A stretch of 64,000 nt of DNA, taken from contig NC_018014.1 in the NCBI RefSeq assembly GCF_000265425.1, forward strand, positions 5,163,859 through 5,227,858, read 5' to 3'. The notes under the pieces were generated by a model. It searched no databases. It had not been told where the DNA came from and worked only from the letters and a program-made list of their open reading frames with translations. Source of the DNA: Terriglobus roseus DSM 18391 (GTDB taxonomy: Bacteria > Acidobacteriota > Terriglobia > Terriglobales > Acidobacteriaceae). The position numbers were made by a program, and so were the translations under genes. Below, piece by piece: positions 25,618 to 34,559 of the stretch (its first letter is position 1; each line of letters begins with the position of its first letter).

Positions 25618-26825
25618 GATTCAGAAGGAATCGGCTCCGCCACCAGTGCACAGTAAGCCAGCGTCGGCAGCATACCGCAGAGCCACAAGCCGCCCTCCCA
25701 CGACCCCAGCTTCTCTGCGATATGGCCGGGCCCGGCGAGCTTCTTGCTCAGATCAAGCACGGCTGGCAGACCAAACGTCACCGCGAAAAAGACAAGGAAG
25801 ATTCTTCGCGCGGGCAAACGGCCGGCAAGCCACAACATCAAGAGCGCAAGCAACACCAGCATCGTGATGGCCCAGACCGGCCCAATGGAGAGCAGAACGT
25901 TCGCCGGCAGCAACGGCAGGCTGCTGAATTTGCGAAGGACGTGCCAGGGTCCAGACGTCAGATACGATTCAGCATTCCAGTGCAGGAAAACTACCTGCCA
26001 CACCAGCGCCAACCCAACGCCACCCAAAGCAAGCCAGCGGCCGACGGCATCCCGCAGCAGAACGGGCAGGATGATAGTGGGAAGACGAAACTGGTCTATC
26101 AGCGATGCGGCAAGCACGATAGGTATCTTCACCCAGCCGAGCTTCCGCCGCTGCTCCGACAGCGCGAGCAAACCGACGCTCAGGATCCCAAAGGTAAGGA
26201 AATCTGTACCGTCAAACAGGCCAAGCAGGCAGACAGGGGCGACCGCCAGCAGAGCAAGCCAGCCGGCGGTCGTACGTGATCCCGCGCACCACAGCAGCAC
26301 AGCCAACGTGGCAAGCCATAGCAACAGTAGATTCACCGGATACCCCGCGAGGAGCGTCGCTGGCATCTGCAATGCCATCCATCCAGGACCGCAGCTCATC
26401 GGGTTCCCCGTCCAAAGCTTCGCTGGCTGGTAGGGCCATTGCCCATGTGCGAGGAGTTGCCCACCCACCACTACGCAATCGGCCTGGTCGCTGCCACGCC
26501 CCTGCTGATGTAGCCGTTGCATGCTGTGATGTCCCGCAAAGATCGTCACAGCAAACAGCAGAGCGGCCCCCACAGAAACCACAGTGCGCCAACGCAAGGA
26601 AACGATCCAAAGCAGCGGCAGGCACACCAGCACAGTCAGGCCGGCCATGATCAGCTGCAAAGGAAGATGCAGCAGTCCGGCCACCAAAGGAGCCTTGCCA
26701 AGTAGACCAATTCCGGAAAAGACGCTCAGACAGGCAAACGTCCAGCCCGCAGCTCGCTTCGGAACCGCCACTAACTCGGGTGCATTTTTTGGCAAAGCTG
26801 GCTCGCAGCGGAGGAGTCCGCACAA
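25614..26825 (-). CDS. Multi-pass membrane protein, possibly a lipid-linked-sugar glycosyltransferase
   Basis: About 10-11 hydrophobic helices over 403 residues, with a soluble loop at residues 105-150 containing DQADCVVVGGQLLAHGQWPY and KLWTGNPMSCGPGW. Such a layout is seen in GT87/DUF2029 and other GT-C enzymes that use polyprenyl-phosphate sugars, and the locus fits, but no GT-C signature is definite. The only far-upstream start is a TTG at 26825; GTG at 26771 is an alternative that trims the head to 385 residues. It converges on the second GT2 gene with a 4-bp overlap and diverges from the Wzy-like gene 66 bp away. Confidence 0.65.
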   Translation of the reverse strand: MCGLLRCEPALPKNAPELVAVPKRAAGWTFACLSVFSGIGLLGKAPLVAGLLHLPLQLIMAGLTVLVCLPLLWIVSLRWRTVVSVGAALLFAVTIFAGHHSMQRLHQQGRGSDQADCVVVGGQLLAHGQWPYQPAKLWTGNPMSCGPGWMALQMPATLLAGYPVNLLLLWLATLAVLLWCAGSRTTAGWLALLAVAPVCLLGLFDGTDFLTFGILSVGLLALSEQRRKLGWVKIPIVLAASLIDQFRLPTIILPVLLRDAVGRWLALGGVGLALVWQVVFLHWNAESYLTSGPWHVLRKFSSLPLLPANVLLSIGPVWAITMLVLLALLMLWLAGRLPARRIFLVFFAVTFGLPAVLDLSKKLAGPGHIAEKLGSWEGGLWLCGMLPTLAYCALVAEPIPSES

Positions 26826-26890
26826 TGCCGTTAGAATAGCCTACAGCCGAGCGCCGCCAATCCGGTGCGCACCTGCCTCGTCACGCAACC

Positions 26891-28186
26891 ATGCTCATCG
26901 CCCTACTTACCGCGTACCTCGGCGCACTTACGTTCGCAAACTATCGCCTGAAGCGTTCCGTCCTCTACCCGCCATTTCTATTCTGTGGCATGTGGTTTTT
27001 GACGATGACGCTGTCGGCGCTACAAATCGTGGAAACCGATCCACTACACGGCACAGTTCTCTTTCTCGTTGGAGCCGGTGCTCTTTGCTTCACGATCGGC
27101 GGCGCAGTCGCTGCGCTCCTGCCCGCGCCGCTCGTTGAAACGCGCTTGACACTCTGGCCACGCTCGCGCAAACCCAGGCAAGACCACTTCATGAAGTACG
27201 TCTACCTTGGCGTGATGATCCTCTCGATGATCCTCATCGCACGCCAGACCATCCTCACGGGTCTATCCCGTGGCGGCGTCGCTGGTATCCTCGCTAACGC
27301 GCGGGCAGCCGGCGTGGAAGGAACTGCCGAGGGAGGCTTTGCACTCCTGGCTTACATGCCATCCTGGACCATCTACACAGCCGTACTCTTTGCCGTGGAA
27401 CGAAGAAATCGCATGTTCTGGATCGCTGCGGTTGTGGCCTTTATCTCGGCTGTGTTCACGACGGGACGCGCCCCGATCATGCAGCTTTTCATCTCTCTCA
27501 TCGTGGTCTTCATGGTGCAGACGAATCGTACGCGGTTTCTTCAGGCTGTCAGGATTGCCCGCATCCCGATGCTTATCTTCTTCGCGCTCTATGTCGGTCT
27601 CATCTTCACAACGAAGAATTTATCAACGATGGAGGGTGGCGTCGTTAGCATCGCTACCTACTTCGTTGTCAGCTATATTGTCGGACCGGTGGCGGCGATG
27701 GATTACGTGATCGAGCACCCATCTCTATACAGCGCTGAAGTTCACCACACCTTCAAATTCCCTCTCGGTATCGCAGCGCGACTGCACCTCTTTGCCTACG
27801 AACCGCCCCCCTTGCTCGACACCTTCGTAGCCATCCCGTTTCCTGCGAACGTGTACACCGGATACAAGTTCTTCTACACAGACTTCGGACTCTTCGGCAC
27901 CTTGATCGTCGCGCTGGTCATCGGCTTCCTTCACACGTTGCTTTACCGCAAGGGCACGCAACGCGGCGCGGACGGCGAAATCCGAAGCGAGCTCGGGCTC
28001 TATTGCTTTGCCTGCTCCATCACAGCACTCGTCCTGTTCATCTTCGATGATCTCTATTCCGCGATGGGCCTGAATCTCACAATCCTGCTCTTCGGAAGCC
28101 TATACTTCGCCGTCCGGAACTTCAGCCCGCTCGGTGCAGCCGGACGACGTTCAAGCCCAGCGGCTCACGCAAGCACATTGGCATAG
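26891..28186 (+). CDS. Wzy-like O-antigen or exopolysaccharide polymerase
   Basis: Integral membrane protein of 431 residues with about 11 helices and a large periplasmic loop between residues 265 and 325 (VIEHPSLYSAEVHHTFKFPLG and PFPANVYTGYKFFYTDFGLFG). The loop with Y-T-D-FG is typical of the oligosaccharide repeat-unit polymerases that extend chains on undecaprenyl pyrophosphate. It would work with the Wzz-type chain-length protein and the Wzi-type outer-membrane protein of this locus. Its end overlaps the convergent GT4 gene by 22 bp. No flippase gene is in the locus. Confidence 0.8.
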   Translation: MLIALLTAYLGALTFANYRLKRSVLYPPFLFCGMWFLTMTLSALQIVETDPLHGTVLFLVGAGALCFTIGGAVAALLPAPLVETRLTLWPRSRKPRQDHFMKYVYLGVMILSMILIARQTILTGLSRGGVAGILANARAAGVEGTAEGGFALLAYMPSWTIYTAVLFAVERRNRMFWIAAVVAFISAVFTTGRAPIMQLFISLIVVFMVQTNRTRFLQAVRIARIPMLIFFALYVGLIFTTKNLSTMEGGVVSIATYFVVSYIVGPVAAMDYVIEHPSLYSAEVHHTFKFPLGIAARLHLFAYEPPPLLDTFVAIPFPANVYTGYKFFYTDFGLFGTLIVALVIGFLHTLLYRKGTQRGADGEIRSELGLYCFACSITALVLFIFDDLYSAMGLNLTILLFGSLYFAVRNFSPLGAAGRRSSPAAHASTLA

Positions 28187-29265
28187 AGTTCCCTATGCAA
28201 TAACCCAGTGGCTGCTGCGCTAAACAGCCCCGCACGCACCTTGGCTGCAGCCGCATACTGCGCACGAAGCCCATCATCCTCGATCAGCGTCCGCATCGCT
28301 CGCACCAGCGCAGCCGTATCCGCCGGCGGAACCGTAATCCCCGTCTCGCCATCAACAGAAACCTCGGGCACAGCCGACTCGATATCCGTATTGATCACCG
28401 GCAGCCCCGCCGCCATAGCCTCCAGCTGCACCAGCCCAAACGACTCCGCACGCGTGATCGACGGCATCACGAACAGTTCCGCCGCATGCAGGTAAGGCTG
28501 CACCGCATGCACAAATCCCAGGAAGTGCACACGATCACGCACCCCTGCCTTCACGGCCACTCGCTCCAGATCCGCACGCAGCGGTCCGCGTCCGATCAGC
28601 ATCAGCGTGCCCGGCACATCCCGCATTGCCCTCAGCAGATACTTGAATCCCTTGTAGGGCACCAGCCGTCCCGCCGTCACCAGGATCGGCCCCGCATACT
28701 TCGCGCGAATCCTGCGGGCATCCGCCAGTACCTCCGCCGTCGGCTCCGGGACATCCAGCCCCAGCGGAATAATGCGGCACTTCTCGCGAAATGGCCGCAA
28801 CTCATCCGAGCTGTCCGCATAACGCGCCGAAGACACCACAATTGCATCCGCTCGCTGCATCGCGCGACGATTGATCGGATCAGTTAACTTTCTTAACCAT
28901 GCGCGATTCAGCGTATCGCCATGGTGCGTCATCACCAGCCGCCCGGGGTGCCCACTCGCCAGGAACGCCGCCACCGCCGCGGGGTTCGGCACATGCAGAT
29001 GCACCAGGTCATCCTTGCGCCCATGCAGCCGCGTCAGAAAGCTCGGGGTGATCGGCATCGATGCCACCGCACCAAACGTCGCCAGCCGCGTCACCGTCGC
29101 ACCATCCAGATGCTCCGTCACCGTCCGCGATCGTTCATTCGATACCAGCACCGAAACATCCGCGGAGTCGCTCTGGTAGCCTACGAGACTGCGAAGATGC
29201 GTCTCCATCCCACCCGGATGGGGAGGATAAAACTTGCCGACGTGGAGAATGGATGGCCGCTTCAT
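28165..29265 (-). CDS. Family 4 glycosyltransferase
   Basis: GT-B fold retaining transferase. The N-terminal glycine-rich HVGKFYPPHPGGMETHL is the acceptor-side loop, and the donor site has the SFGLVQLEAMAAGLPVI E-x7-E motif, with GRLVPYKGFKYLL between. 366 residues, cytoplasmic or peripheral. It is on the minus strand alone, opposite to its neighbours, with a 22-bp overlap of stops against the Wzy-like gene and 48 bp between its start and the start of the next GT4. Probably one transferase of the envelope polysaccharide pathway. Confidence 0.92.
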   Translation of the reverse strand: MKRPSILHVGKFYPPHPGGMETHLRSLVGYQSDSADVSVLVSNERSRTVTEHLDGATVTRLATFGAVASMPITPSFLTRLHGRKDDLVHLHVPNPAAVAAFLASGHPGRLVMTHHGDTLNRAWLRKLTDPINRRAMQRADAIVVSSARYADSSDELRPFREKCRIIPLGLDVPEPTAEVLADARRIRAKYAGPILVTAGRLVPYKGFKYLLRAMRDVPGTLMLIGRGPLRADLERVAVKAGVRDRVHFLGFVHAVQPYLHAAELFVMPSITRAESFGLVQLEAMAAGLPVINTDIESAVPEVSVDGETGITVPPADTAALVRAMRTLIEDDGLRAQYAAAAKVRAGLFSAAATGLLHRELYANVLA

Positions 29266-29313
29266 ACTGCTGTATCAGCATATCGTCCGCACGCGCGAGA
29301 AGCGCAAAACGCC

Positions 29314-30465
29314 ATGCGCAATAGCACGCCCCACATCGAACCACTAGCCGTTCCGGAACGCCGCATCGCCATCAACGGTCGCTTCCTGACACAGGCCATC
29401 ACCGGCGTGCAGCGCTACGCGCTCGAGGTCGTGCGCGCGCTCGACAAACTCCTCGCCGATGGCCTGATCCCCACGCCCACCGAGCCAGTGCAGATCCTCG
29501 CGCCGCCCGGCACACACATCGCAGAACCCTTCCAGACCCTCCAACTTCGCCACGTAGGCCACGGCAACGGCCAACTCTGGGAGCAGCTCTCGCTGCCCCT
29601 CTACTGCCGCAACGCGGTACTCTTCACCCCCGCCGGCGGATCGCCATTGCTCCATCGCCGCCACGTCTTCACCCTCCCGGACGCCGGCGTCTTCGCCACC
29701 CCACAGGCGTACACAGCGGCCTACCGGGCCTGGTACAGCACGCACCACCGTCTCGCCGTAACCAACCCTGACCTACAGCTCCTGACCGTCTCACAGTTCT
29801 CGCGCCGTGAACTCGCGCGCACCCTGCACCTCGACCCCGCAAAGATCGCCGTAACGCTCGAGGGCCACGAACACGCTCTCGCACCCACCGCTGATCCCAC
29901 CATCCTGGGCCGCCTCGGCCTCCATCCCGGCGGCTTCTTGCTGGGCGTAGGGTCCGCCAATCCCAACAAGAACTTCCAAGCCCTCCTTGCAGCGTTCGGA
30001 ATCCTGCGCGACACCATGCCCCCCGACACCGCACCAACCCTGGTCGTCGTTGGCGGAGGGGACGCCCGCATCTTCGGTGCCGACGCCCACGCCCTTGAAG
30101 GCGTCGTCCGCGCCGGCTACCTCACCGACGGAGAACTCCGAGCCCTCTACGAAGCCGCAGCCGCCTTCCTCTTCCCATCCACCTACGAAGGCTTCGGCCT
30201 GCCGCCGCTCGAAGCCATGGCGCTCGGCTGCCCCGTCATCTGCTCCAACGCCGCCTCGCTGCCAGAGGTCGTCGGCAACGCCGCACTCATGGTCGATCCG
30301 CACGATGCACCCGCCATCGCCGCCGCCATGCGCACGCTCCTGACGGACGCTGCAGCGCGCCACGATCTCATCGGCCGCGGACGCGCACAGGCGGCCCGCT
30401 TTACCTGGGAAGCGACCGCCATCGCCACGTGGAACCTGCTGCTCGCGTCGGCACGCACCCAATGA
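29314..30465 (+). CDS. Family 4 glycosyltransferase, second
   Basis: GT4-type transferase of 383 residues starting at ATG 29314. Markers are RRIAINGRFLTQAITGVQRYA at the N-terminus (acceptor loop), the GVGSANPNKNFQALLAAF linker and the donor motif STYEGFGLPPLEAMALGCPVI with the E-x7-E pair. No signal peptide. It is divergent from the other GT4 gene. The folC start lies 26 bp after its stop, or 4 bp before it if the ATG at 30462 is used, so folC may be coupled. Sugar and acceptor are unknown. Confidence 0.9.
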   Translation: MRNSTPHIEPLAVPERRIAINGRFLTQAITGVQRYALEVVRALDKLLADGLIPTPTEPVQILAPPGTHIAEPFQTLQLRHVGHGNGQLWEQLSLPLYCRNAVLFTPAGGSPLLHRRHVFTLPDAGVFATPQAYTAAYRAWYSTHHRLAVTNPDLQLLTVSQFSRRELARTLHLDPAKIAVTLEGHEHALAPTADPTILGRLGLHPGGFLLGVGSANPNKNFQALLAAFGILRDTMPPDTAPTLVVVGGGDARIFGADAHALEGVVRAGYLTDGELRALYEAAAAFLFPSTYEGFGLPPLEAMALGCPVICSNAASLPEVVGNAALMVDPHDAPAIAAAMRTLLTDAAARHDLIGRGRAQAARFTWEATAIATWNLLLASARTQ

Positions 30466-30491
30466 CGCCGCGCTCGCCTACAATCATCAGC

Positions 30492-31865
30492 ATGTCGTAC
30501 GCGGTTGCCGTGGAACATCTCTACGCCCTCAGTGGCGAGCTTGCGCCTGCCGCGCCGGGCGCGCCCCGCCGCAAATTCGACCTCGCGCACATGCGTACAC
30601 TCGCAGCAGCGCTCGGCGATCCCCAGAAGAACTTCAAGGCGGTCCTCATCGCCGGCACCAACGGTAAAGGCTCGACGGCCTCCACGCTCGCCAGCATTCT
30701 CAGCGTCAGTGGCCTGCGCACCGGGCTTTACACCTCACCGCACATGCTCCGAGTCAACGAGCGTGTGCAGATCAGCGGCATCACACCCGGTGCCAACTCA
30801 CTCGCAGAGATCGACGACGATACTTTCGCGCGCCTCTACTTCCGGGTCGACGACGCAGCCAACCGCCTCGTCGCCGAAGGCAAGCTACCGCACACACCCA
30901 GCTTCTTTGAAGTGGTCACCGCCATCGCCTTCCTCGCCTTCGCCGAGGCAAAGATCGACATCGCAGTCCTCGAAGTCGGAATGGGCGGACGCCTGGACGC
31001 CACCAACATCGTCGAACCCGCCGTCTCCGTTATTACAGACATCGCACTCGACCACACCGAGTGGCTCGGCAGCACGCTCACTGAGATCGCCCGCGAAAAA
31101 GCCGGCATCCTGCGTCCCGGTGGCCGCATGATCACCCTGCCACAGCACCCTGAGGCCAACATCGCTATCGGCGAAATCGCCATGAGCCTCGGTGTCACCG
31201 GCATCAACGCTGCGGCCTACCTGCCGGAACGCGGCGCCCCACGCGGTCCCTACCCGCTCTCGATTAACGGCGAAACCATCACGATCGCGCCCGTTCTCAT
31301 CGGCGACCACCAGAACCGAAACCTCGCCCTCGCGATCGCTTCCGCAGTAGAACTTCAATCGAATGAACACCTTACAGCGATCACGCCTTCGTCCATCGAG
31401 GCTGGCGTCCGTCTGACCCGCTGGCCGGGACGCCTCGAATCCATCGCCTCACCCACCGGCAGCGGCACCATTCTGCTCGATGTCGCGCACAATCCCGCCG
31501 GCGCCTGGACGCTGCGTTCTCATCTCACGCACGCCATCGACGACGGACGCCTGCCCGGTCCGCGCACCCTCGTCTTCTCCGCACTCCGCGACAAATCCGT
31601 CCGCGAGATGGCTCAGATCCTCTTCCCAAGCTTCGATGAACCCGGCGACCGCATCCTGCTCGCTCCCGTAAACTCGCCGCGCGCAAGCTCCGGCGAAGAA
31701 CTCGCCGCAGTCGCCTCCGCTCTTGACACACCCGTCATCATCTGCGCGTCCGTAGCGGAAGCCATGAAACTGGCCTCAGCAGAACCCGGCAGCGTAGTCG
31801 TTTCCGGCTCCGTATACCTCGTGGGAGAAGTCAAAGCCTGGATCGAGCGAGGCGCCACCGCGTGA
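30492..31865 (+). CDS. folC: Folylpolyglutamate synthase / dihydrofolate synthase
   Basis: Adds L-glutamate to dihydropteroate and to folates with ATP. The P-loop GTNGKGST and the following TSPHMLRVNERVQI are the Mur-ligase-family signatures, GMGGRLDATNIV holds the second ATP-site motif, and DHTEWLG and EKAGILRPGG follow; the C-terminal domain carries LDVAHNPAGAW. 457 residues. I prefer ATG 30492 (MSYAVAVEHLYAL), though 30462 would overlap the preceding stop by 4 bp. Its TGA overlaps the plsC GTG start by 4 bp. Its location in the envelope locus looks incidental. Confidence 0.95.
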   Translation: MSYAVAVEHLYALSGELAPAAPGAPRRKFDLAHMRTLAAALGDPQKNFKAVLIAGTNGKGSTASTLASILSVSGLRTGLYTSPHMLRVNERVQISGITPGANSLAEIDDDTFARLYFRVDDAANRLVAEGKLPHTPSFFEVVTAIAFLAFAEAKIDIAVLEVGMGGRLDATNIVEPAVSVITDIALDHTEWLGSTLTEIAREKAGILRPGGRMITLPQHPEANIAIGEIAMSLGVTGINAAAYLPERGAPRGPYPLSINGETITIAPVLIGDHQNRNLALAIASAVELQSNEHLTAITPSSIEAGVRLTRWPGRLESIASPTGSGTILLDVAHNPAGAWTLRSHLTHAIDDGRLPGPRTLVFSALRDKSVREMAQILFPSFDEPGDRILLAPVNSPRASSGEELAAVASALDTPVIICASVAEAMKLASAEPGSVVVSGSVYLVGEVKAWIERGATA

Positions 31866-32647
31866 AGAAGCTGCTTCCCTGGATCTCGTATCTGGTTTTG
31901 ATCCCCCTGATGGCATTCGTGACCATCATCTGCGGCCTGTTCTCGCTGCTCTTCTCGCTCTGGGACAAGTCCGGACGCCAGCAACACGCCATGGCGCAGT
32001 TCTGGGCAAAGCTGATGCTCGGCATCTCGCTCTCGCCGGTCACAGTAGTTAATCCCAGGAACCTGCGCTTTGGTACGGCGGCCGTCTTCGCCTGCAACCA
32101 CCTCAGTTACATGGACACGCCGGCCCTCTTCGGCTCGCTGCCCTTCCAGTTCCGCATCCTGGCCAATCACTACCTCTTCCGCTACCCGTTCATCGGCTGG
32201 CACCTCACGCGCTCCGGCCAGGTCCCCATCGACCAGTCCAGCATGCGTTCCCAGGTCGCAGGCCTCATGCGCGGCGTCGCCAGCCTCAAATCCGGCATGC
32301 CGATCCTCATCTTCCCAGATGGCAGCCGCTCTTCTGACGGCCACGTCCGCCAGTTCATGGCCGGCGCGGCCTATATGGCCATCAAGGCCCAAGTGCCGCT
32401 CGTTCCGCTCGCACTCATCGGCACCTTCGAACTGCTGCCCATGCACACCTACCACCTCACACCGCGACCACTCATGCTCGTCGCCTGCGAACCCATCCCC
32501 ACGGTCGGGATGACGACGAAGGACGCAGACAGGCTGACCAACCGCCTGATGGAAACGATCGCAGCAGAGTATTACGAGCGCTCCCCGCTCAACCGCCCGG
32601 AACCCCTCCCGGAAAGCCAGGCAAAAATCCCAAGCGCCCAGCTCTAG
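31862..32647 (+). CDS. plsC: 1-acyl-sn-glycerol-3-phosphate acyltransferase (PlsC-like)
   Basis: Membrane acyltransferase that makes phosphatidic acid from lysophosphatidic acid. N-terminal membrane helix (ISYLVLIPLMAFVTIICGLF), then the catalytic NHLSYMD motif (His and Asp, four residues apart), the FPDGSRSSDG glycerophosphate site and VPLVPLALIG. 261 residues. The start is GTG at 31862, overlapping the folC stop by 4 bp (GTGA). Other LPLAT-family members, such as ornithine-lipid O-acyltransferases, cannot be excluded. Confidence 0.88.
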   Translation: MKKLLPWISYLVLIPLMAFVTIICGLFSLLFSLWDKSGRQQHAMAQFWAKLMLGISLSPVTVVNPRNLRFGTAAVFACNHLSYMDTPALFGSLPFQFRILANHYLFRYPFIGWHLTRSGQVPIDQSSMRSQVAGLMRGVASLKSGMPILIFPDGSRSSDGHVRQFMAGAAYMAIKAQVPLVPLALIGTFELLPMHTYHLTPRPLMLVACEPIPTVGMTTKDADRLTNRLMETIAAEYYERSPLNRPEPLPESQAKIPSAQL

Positions 32648-32800
32648 CTCTTCGCTCCCGGTGAACACCAGTGCAGAGACCGCAAATCCCTTCCAATCAC
32701 GAATCACGGGATCGCAAAAACACGCCAAGACATCTGCGACTCCACGATAAGCGCATAAGGCGCGGTCTCCATGCCCGGGGAGCCTTAGGCGGCCGCACCG

Positions 32801-32980
32801 ATCAAGCGCACTGAAGGTGCGCGGCATCTACCGGAGAAGTTCCTGCCCAACAATCAAGCGCACTGAAGGTGCGCGGCATCTACCGGAGAACTCCCTGCCC
32901 GACAATCAAGCGCACTGACCATGCGCGGCATCTACCGGAGAACTTCCTGCCCAACAATCAAGCGCACTGAAGGTGCGCGA
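32801..32980. repeat. 52-bp tandem repeat, 3.5 copies, with an internal small hairpin
   Basis: Units start at 32801, 32853, 32905 and 32957 (the last partial), each exactly 52 bp long and nearly identical. Each begins ATCAAGCGCACTGAAGGTGC, runs through CGGCATCTACCGGAGAA and ends TGCCCAACA, and holds the inverted repeat GCGCAC/GTGCGC. It lies between plsC and the C26 hydrolase gene. The region 32648-33113 has no gene. Confidence 0.9.
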
Positions 32981-32988
32981 CTTCCTAG

Positions 32989-33044
32989 CCCAGGGCGAAG
33001 CCCTGGGTCTAGTCGTTCGGAAGATCTGCGGGCTGTAGGCCCGC
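32989..33044. repeat. Two adjacent palindromes of the dispersed GAA-loop class
   Basis: CCCAGGGC-GAA-GCCCTGGG at 32989-33007 and GCGGGC-TGTAG-GCCCGC at 33028-33044. The second is nearly identical, including the GACAAA after it, to a copy at 41598-41614. Confidence 0.75.
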
Positions 33045-33113
33045 GACAAAGGCCTCCATGCCCGGAAACACTTGGGCGAACCGGCCAAACACCCGCCGGT
33101 CGTAAAATCACCC

Positions 33114-33857
33114 ATGATGAAGCCACGCATCCTGATTCCCGTCCCAACCAGCTTCGACGAGCCCTACAACGCCGCCAACTGGTCCAACTACGCCGCTGCC
33201 ATCTCCGCGGCGGGCGGCGATCCGGTTCGCCTCGAACTAACCCACACCGCTGCCGAGATCGACGCACTCGTCGATCAGGCCCAGGGCATCCTTCTCCCCG
33301 GCAGCGGCGCCGACGTCGACCCGTCCCACTACGGCCACGAACGCATCCCAGAGTGCGCCGAGGCTGACAATCTCCGCGAACAGACCGACCATGCCCTCTT
33401 CGCCGCTGCGGAGCGCACCAAGAAGCCCCTGCTGGGCATCTGTTTCGGTACGCAATCCATGAATGTCTTCTATGGCGGCACCCTCCATCAGGACATTGAC
33501 CCGCTTCCGGTCAATCACCGGGCAGGCCGAGCCGTCATCACGGCTCACCCGGTCCTGTTTCCCGTCGACAGCCGACTCGGCAAGATAGTCGTCGCTTCCG
33601 GCGAAGCCGTAGCCGAAGATGAAGAATTTGCCCGCCTCCCCGTGAACTCCAGTCACCACCAGGCCATCGCAGCCCCCGGGGACGAGCTCCGCGTCGTCGC
33701 CCGCTGCCCGGCTGACGCCGTCATTGAAGCCATTGAAGGCCCCGACCCGGCCCACTGGCTGATCGGCGTGCAGTGGCACCCTGAGCGCACAACGGAGACC
33801 AGCGCCGCCTCGCGAAGCATCTTCCAGTCCTTCGTCGAAGCCGCCAGGAACGCATAG
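33114..33857 (+). CDS. Class I glutamine amidotransferase-like hydrolase (peptidase C26)
   Basis: Gamma-glutamyl hydrolase-fold protein of the PuuD/C26 type. PGSGADVDPSHYG gives the substrate loop, LGICFGTQSMNVFYGGTLHQDI holds the nucleophile Cys, and GVQWHPE carries the catalytic His and Glu. Starts at ATG 33114 or the next codon, 33117; about 247 residues, no signal peptide. PuuD relatives hydrolyse gamma-glutamyl-GABA; whether this one does is unknown. It ends directly at the rsmG start (no gap), so the two are coupled. Confidence 0.88.
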   Translation: MMKPRILIPVPTSFDEPYNAANWSNYAAAISAAGGDPVRLELTHTAAEIDALVDQAQGILLPGSGADVDPSHYGHERIPECAEADNLREQTDHALFAAAERTKKPLLGICFGTQSMNVFYGGTLHQDIDPLPVNHRAGRAVITAHPVLFPVDSRLGKIVVASGEAVAEDEEFARLPVNSSHHQAIAAPGDELRVVARCPADAVIEAIEGPDPAHWLIGVQWHPERTTETSAASRSIFQSFVEAARNA

Positions 33858-34472
33858 ATGCCCACTCTCCTCGAAAACCGTATCGCCGACTTGCTGGAAC
33901 CCTATCTCGCGGGTGGCCCGGAGCTCGCCGCCGACCTCATCCCCCGTATGAGCCGCTATCTCGACCTGCTCATGCTCTGGAACGCGAAGACCAACCTCAC
34001 AGCCATCCGCGAACCGGCGCAACTCGTGCAGCGTCAACTGGGCGAGAGCCTCTTCGCGGCCCGCTTCCTCCCAGCCACCGGCACATTGCTGGACTTTGGC
34101 TCCGGTGGCGGCTTTCCTGGCATCCCGCTGCAACTCGCATTCCCAGACCTGCGGGTAACGCTCGCGGAATCCCAGGGTAAGAAGGCCGGTTTCCTGCGGG
34201 AAGCGACGCGTTCCCTGGCATTGAATGCCGAAGTCTGGTCCTCCCGCGTGGAAAGCATGCCGTCAGATCGCTCTTTCGACATCGTTGCCATGCGGGCCGT
34301 CGATCAAGCAGCAGCCATGCTCCCCATAGCCCAGGAGCGTGTGGCCCACACAGGCCAGCTCCTCCGCTACCTCCCGGCAAGCGAGGAAACTCACCTCGGT
34401 GAATGGGACCTGACGCAAGAAGCCCAGGTCCCACTCTCCCAAGGCCGCATAGCCCTTTGGAAGCGAGCTTAG
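33858..34472 (+). CDS. rsmG: 16S rRNA (guanine-527-N7)-methyltransferase
   Basis: SAM-dependent methyltransferase that modifies G527 of 16S rRNA (formerly gidB). Motif I is LLDFGSGGGFPGIPL, the start region MPTLLENRIADLLEPYL and WNAKTNLTAIREP are family-typical, and VAMRAVDQAAAMLP is near the end of the fold. 204 residues. The ATG follows the preceding stop without a base between. The next genes are three parS sites and parA-parB, the standard gidB-parA-parB arrangement, so this block usually lies near oriC. Confidence 0.94.
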   Translation: MPTLLENRIADLLEPYLAGGPELAADLIPRMSRYLDLLMLWNAKTNLTAIREPAQLVQRQLGESLFAARFLPATGTLLDFGSGGGFPGIPLQLAFPDLRVTLAESQGKKAGFLREATRSLALNAEVWSSRVESMPSDRSFDIVAMRAVDQAAAMLPIAQERVAHTGQLLRYLPASEETHLGEWDLTQEAQVPLSQGRIALWKRA

Positions 34473-34476
34473 TAGA

Positions 34477-34492
34477 CGTTCCACGTGGAACA
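34477..34492. promoter_or_regulatory. parS-like ParB binding site 1
   Basis: Palindrome with core GTTCCACGTGGAAC; the first base differs from the consensus of the other two sites. Lies 4 bp after the rsmG stop. Confidence 0.8.
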
Positions 34493-34520
34493 TCCAGGCC
34501 TCTCCCATCGTTCACTCAGA

Positions 34521-34536
34521 TGTTCCACGTGGAACA
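34521..34536. promoter_or_regulatory. parS-like ParB binding site 2
   Basis: Perfect 16-bp palindrome TGTTCCACGTGGAACA, the CACGTG-centred form of the bacterial parS element. 44 bp after site 1. Confidence 0.85.
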
Positions 34537-34559
34537 TCTCGACCTGAATTCCTCACCCA

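Noticed and set aside
28921..29313. Extended start for the second GT4 gene
   Set aside because: The extra codons overlap the divergent GT4 gene and encode Arg/His-rich, non-glycosyltransferase sequence; the domain starts after ATG 29314.
32801..32980. Regular 52-bp repeats as a CRISPR array
   Set aside because: The units are contiguous and nearly identical across their whole length, with no variable spacers, no cas genes and only 3.5 units.
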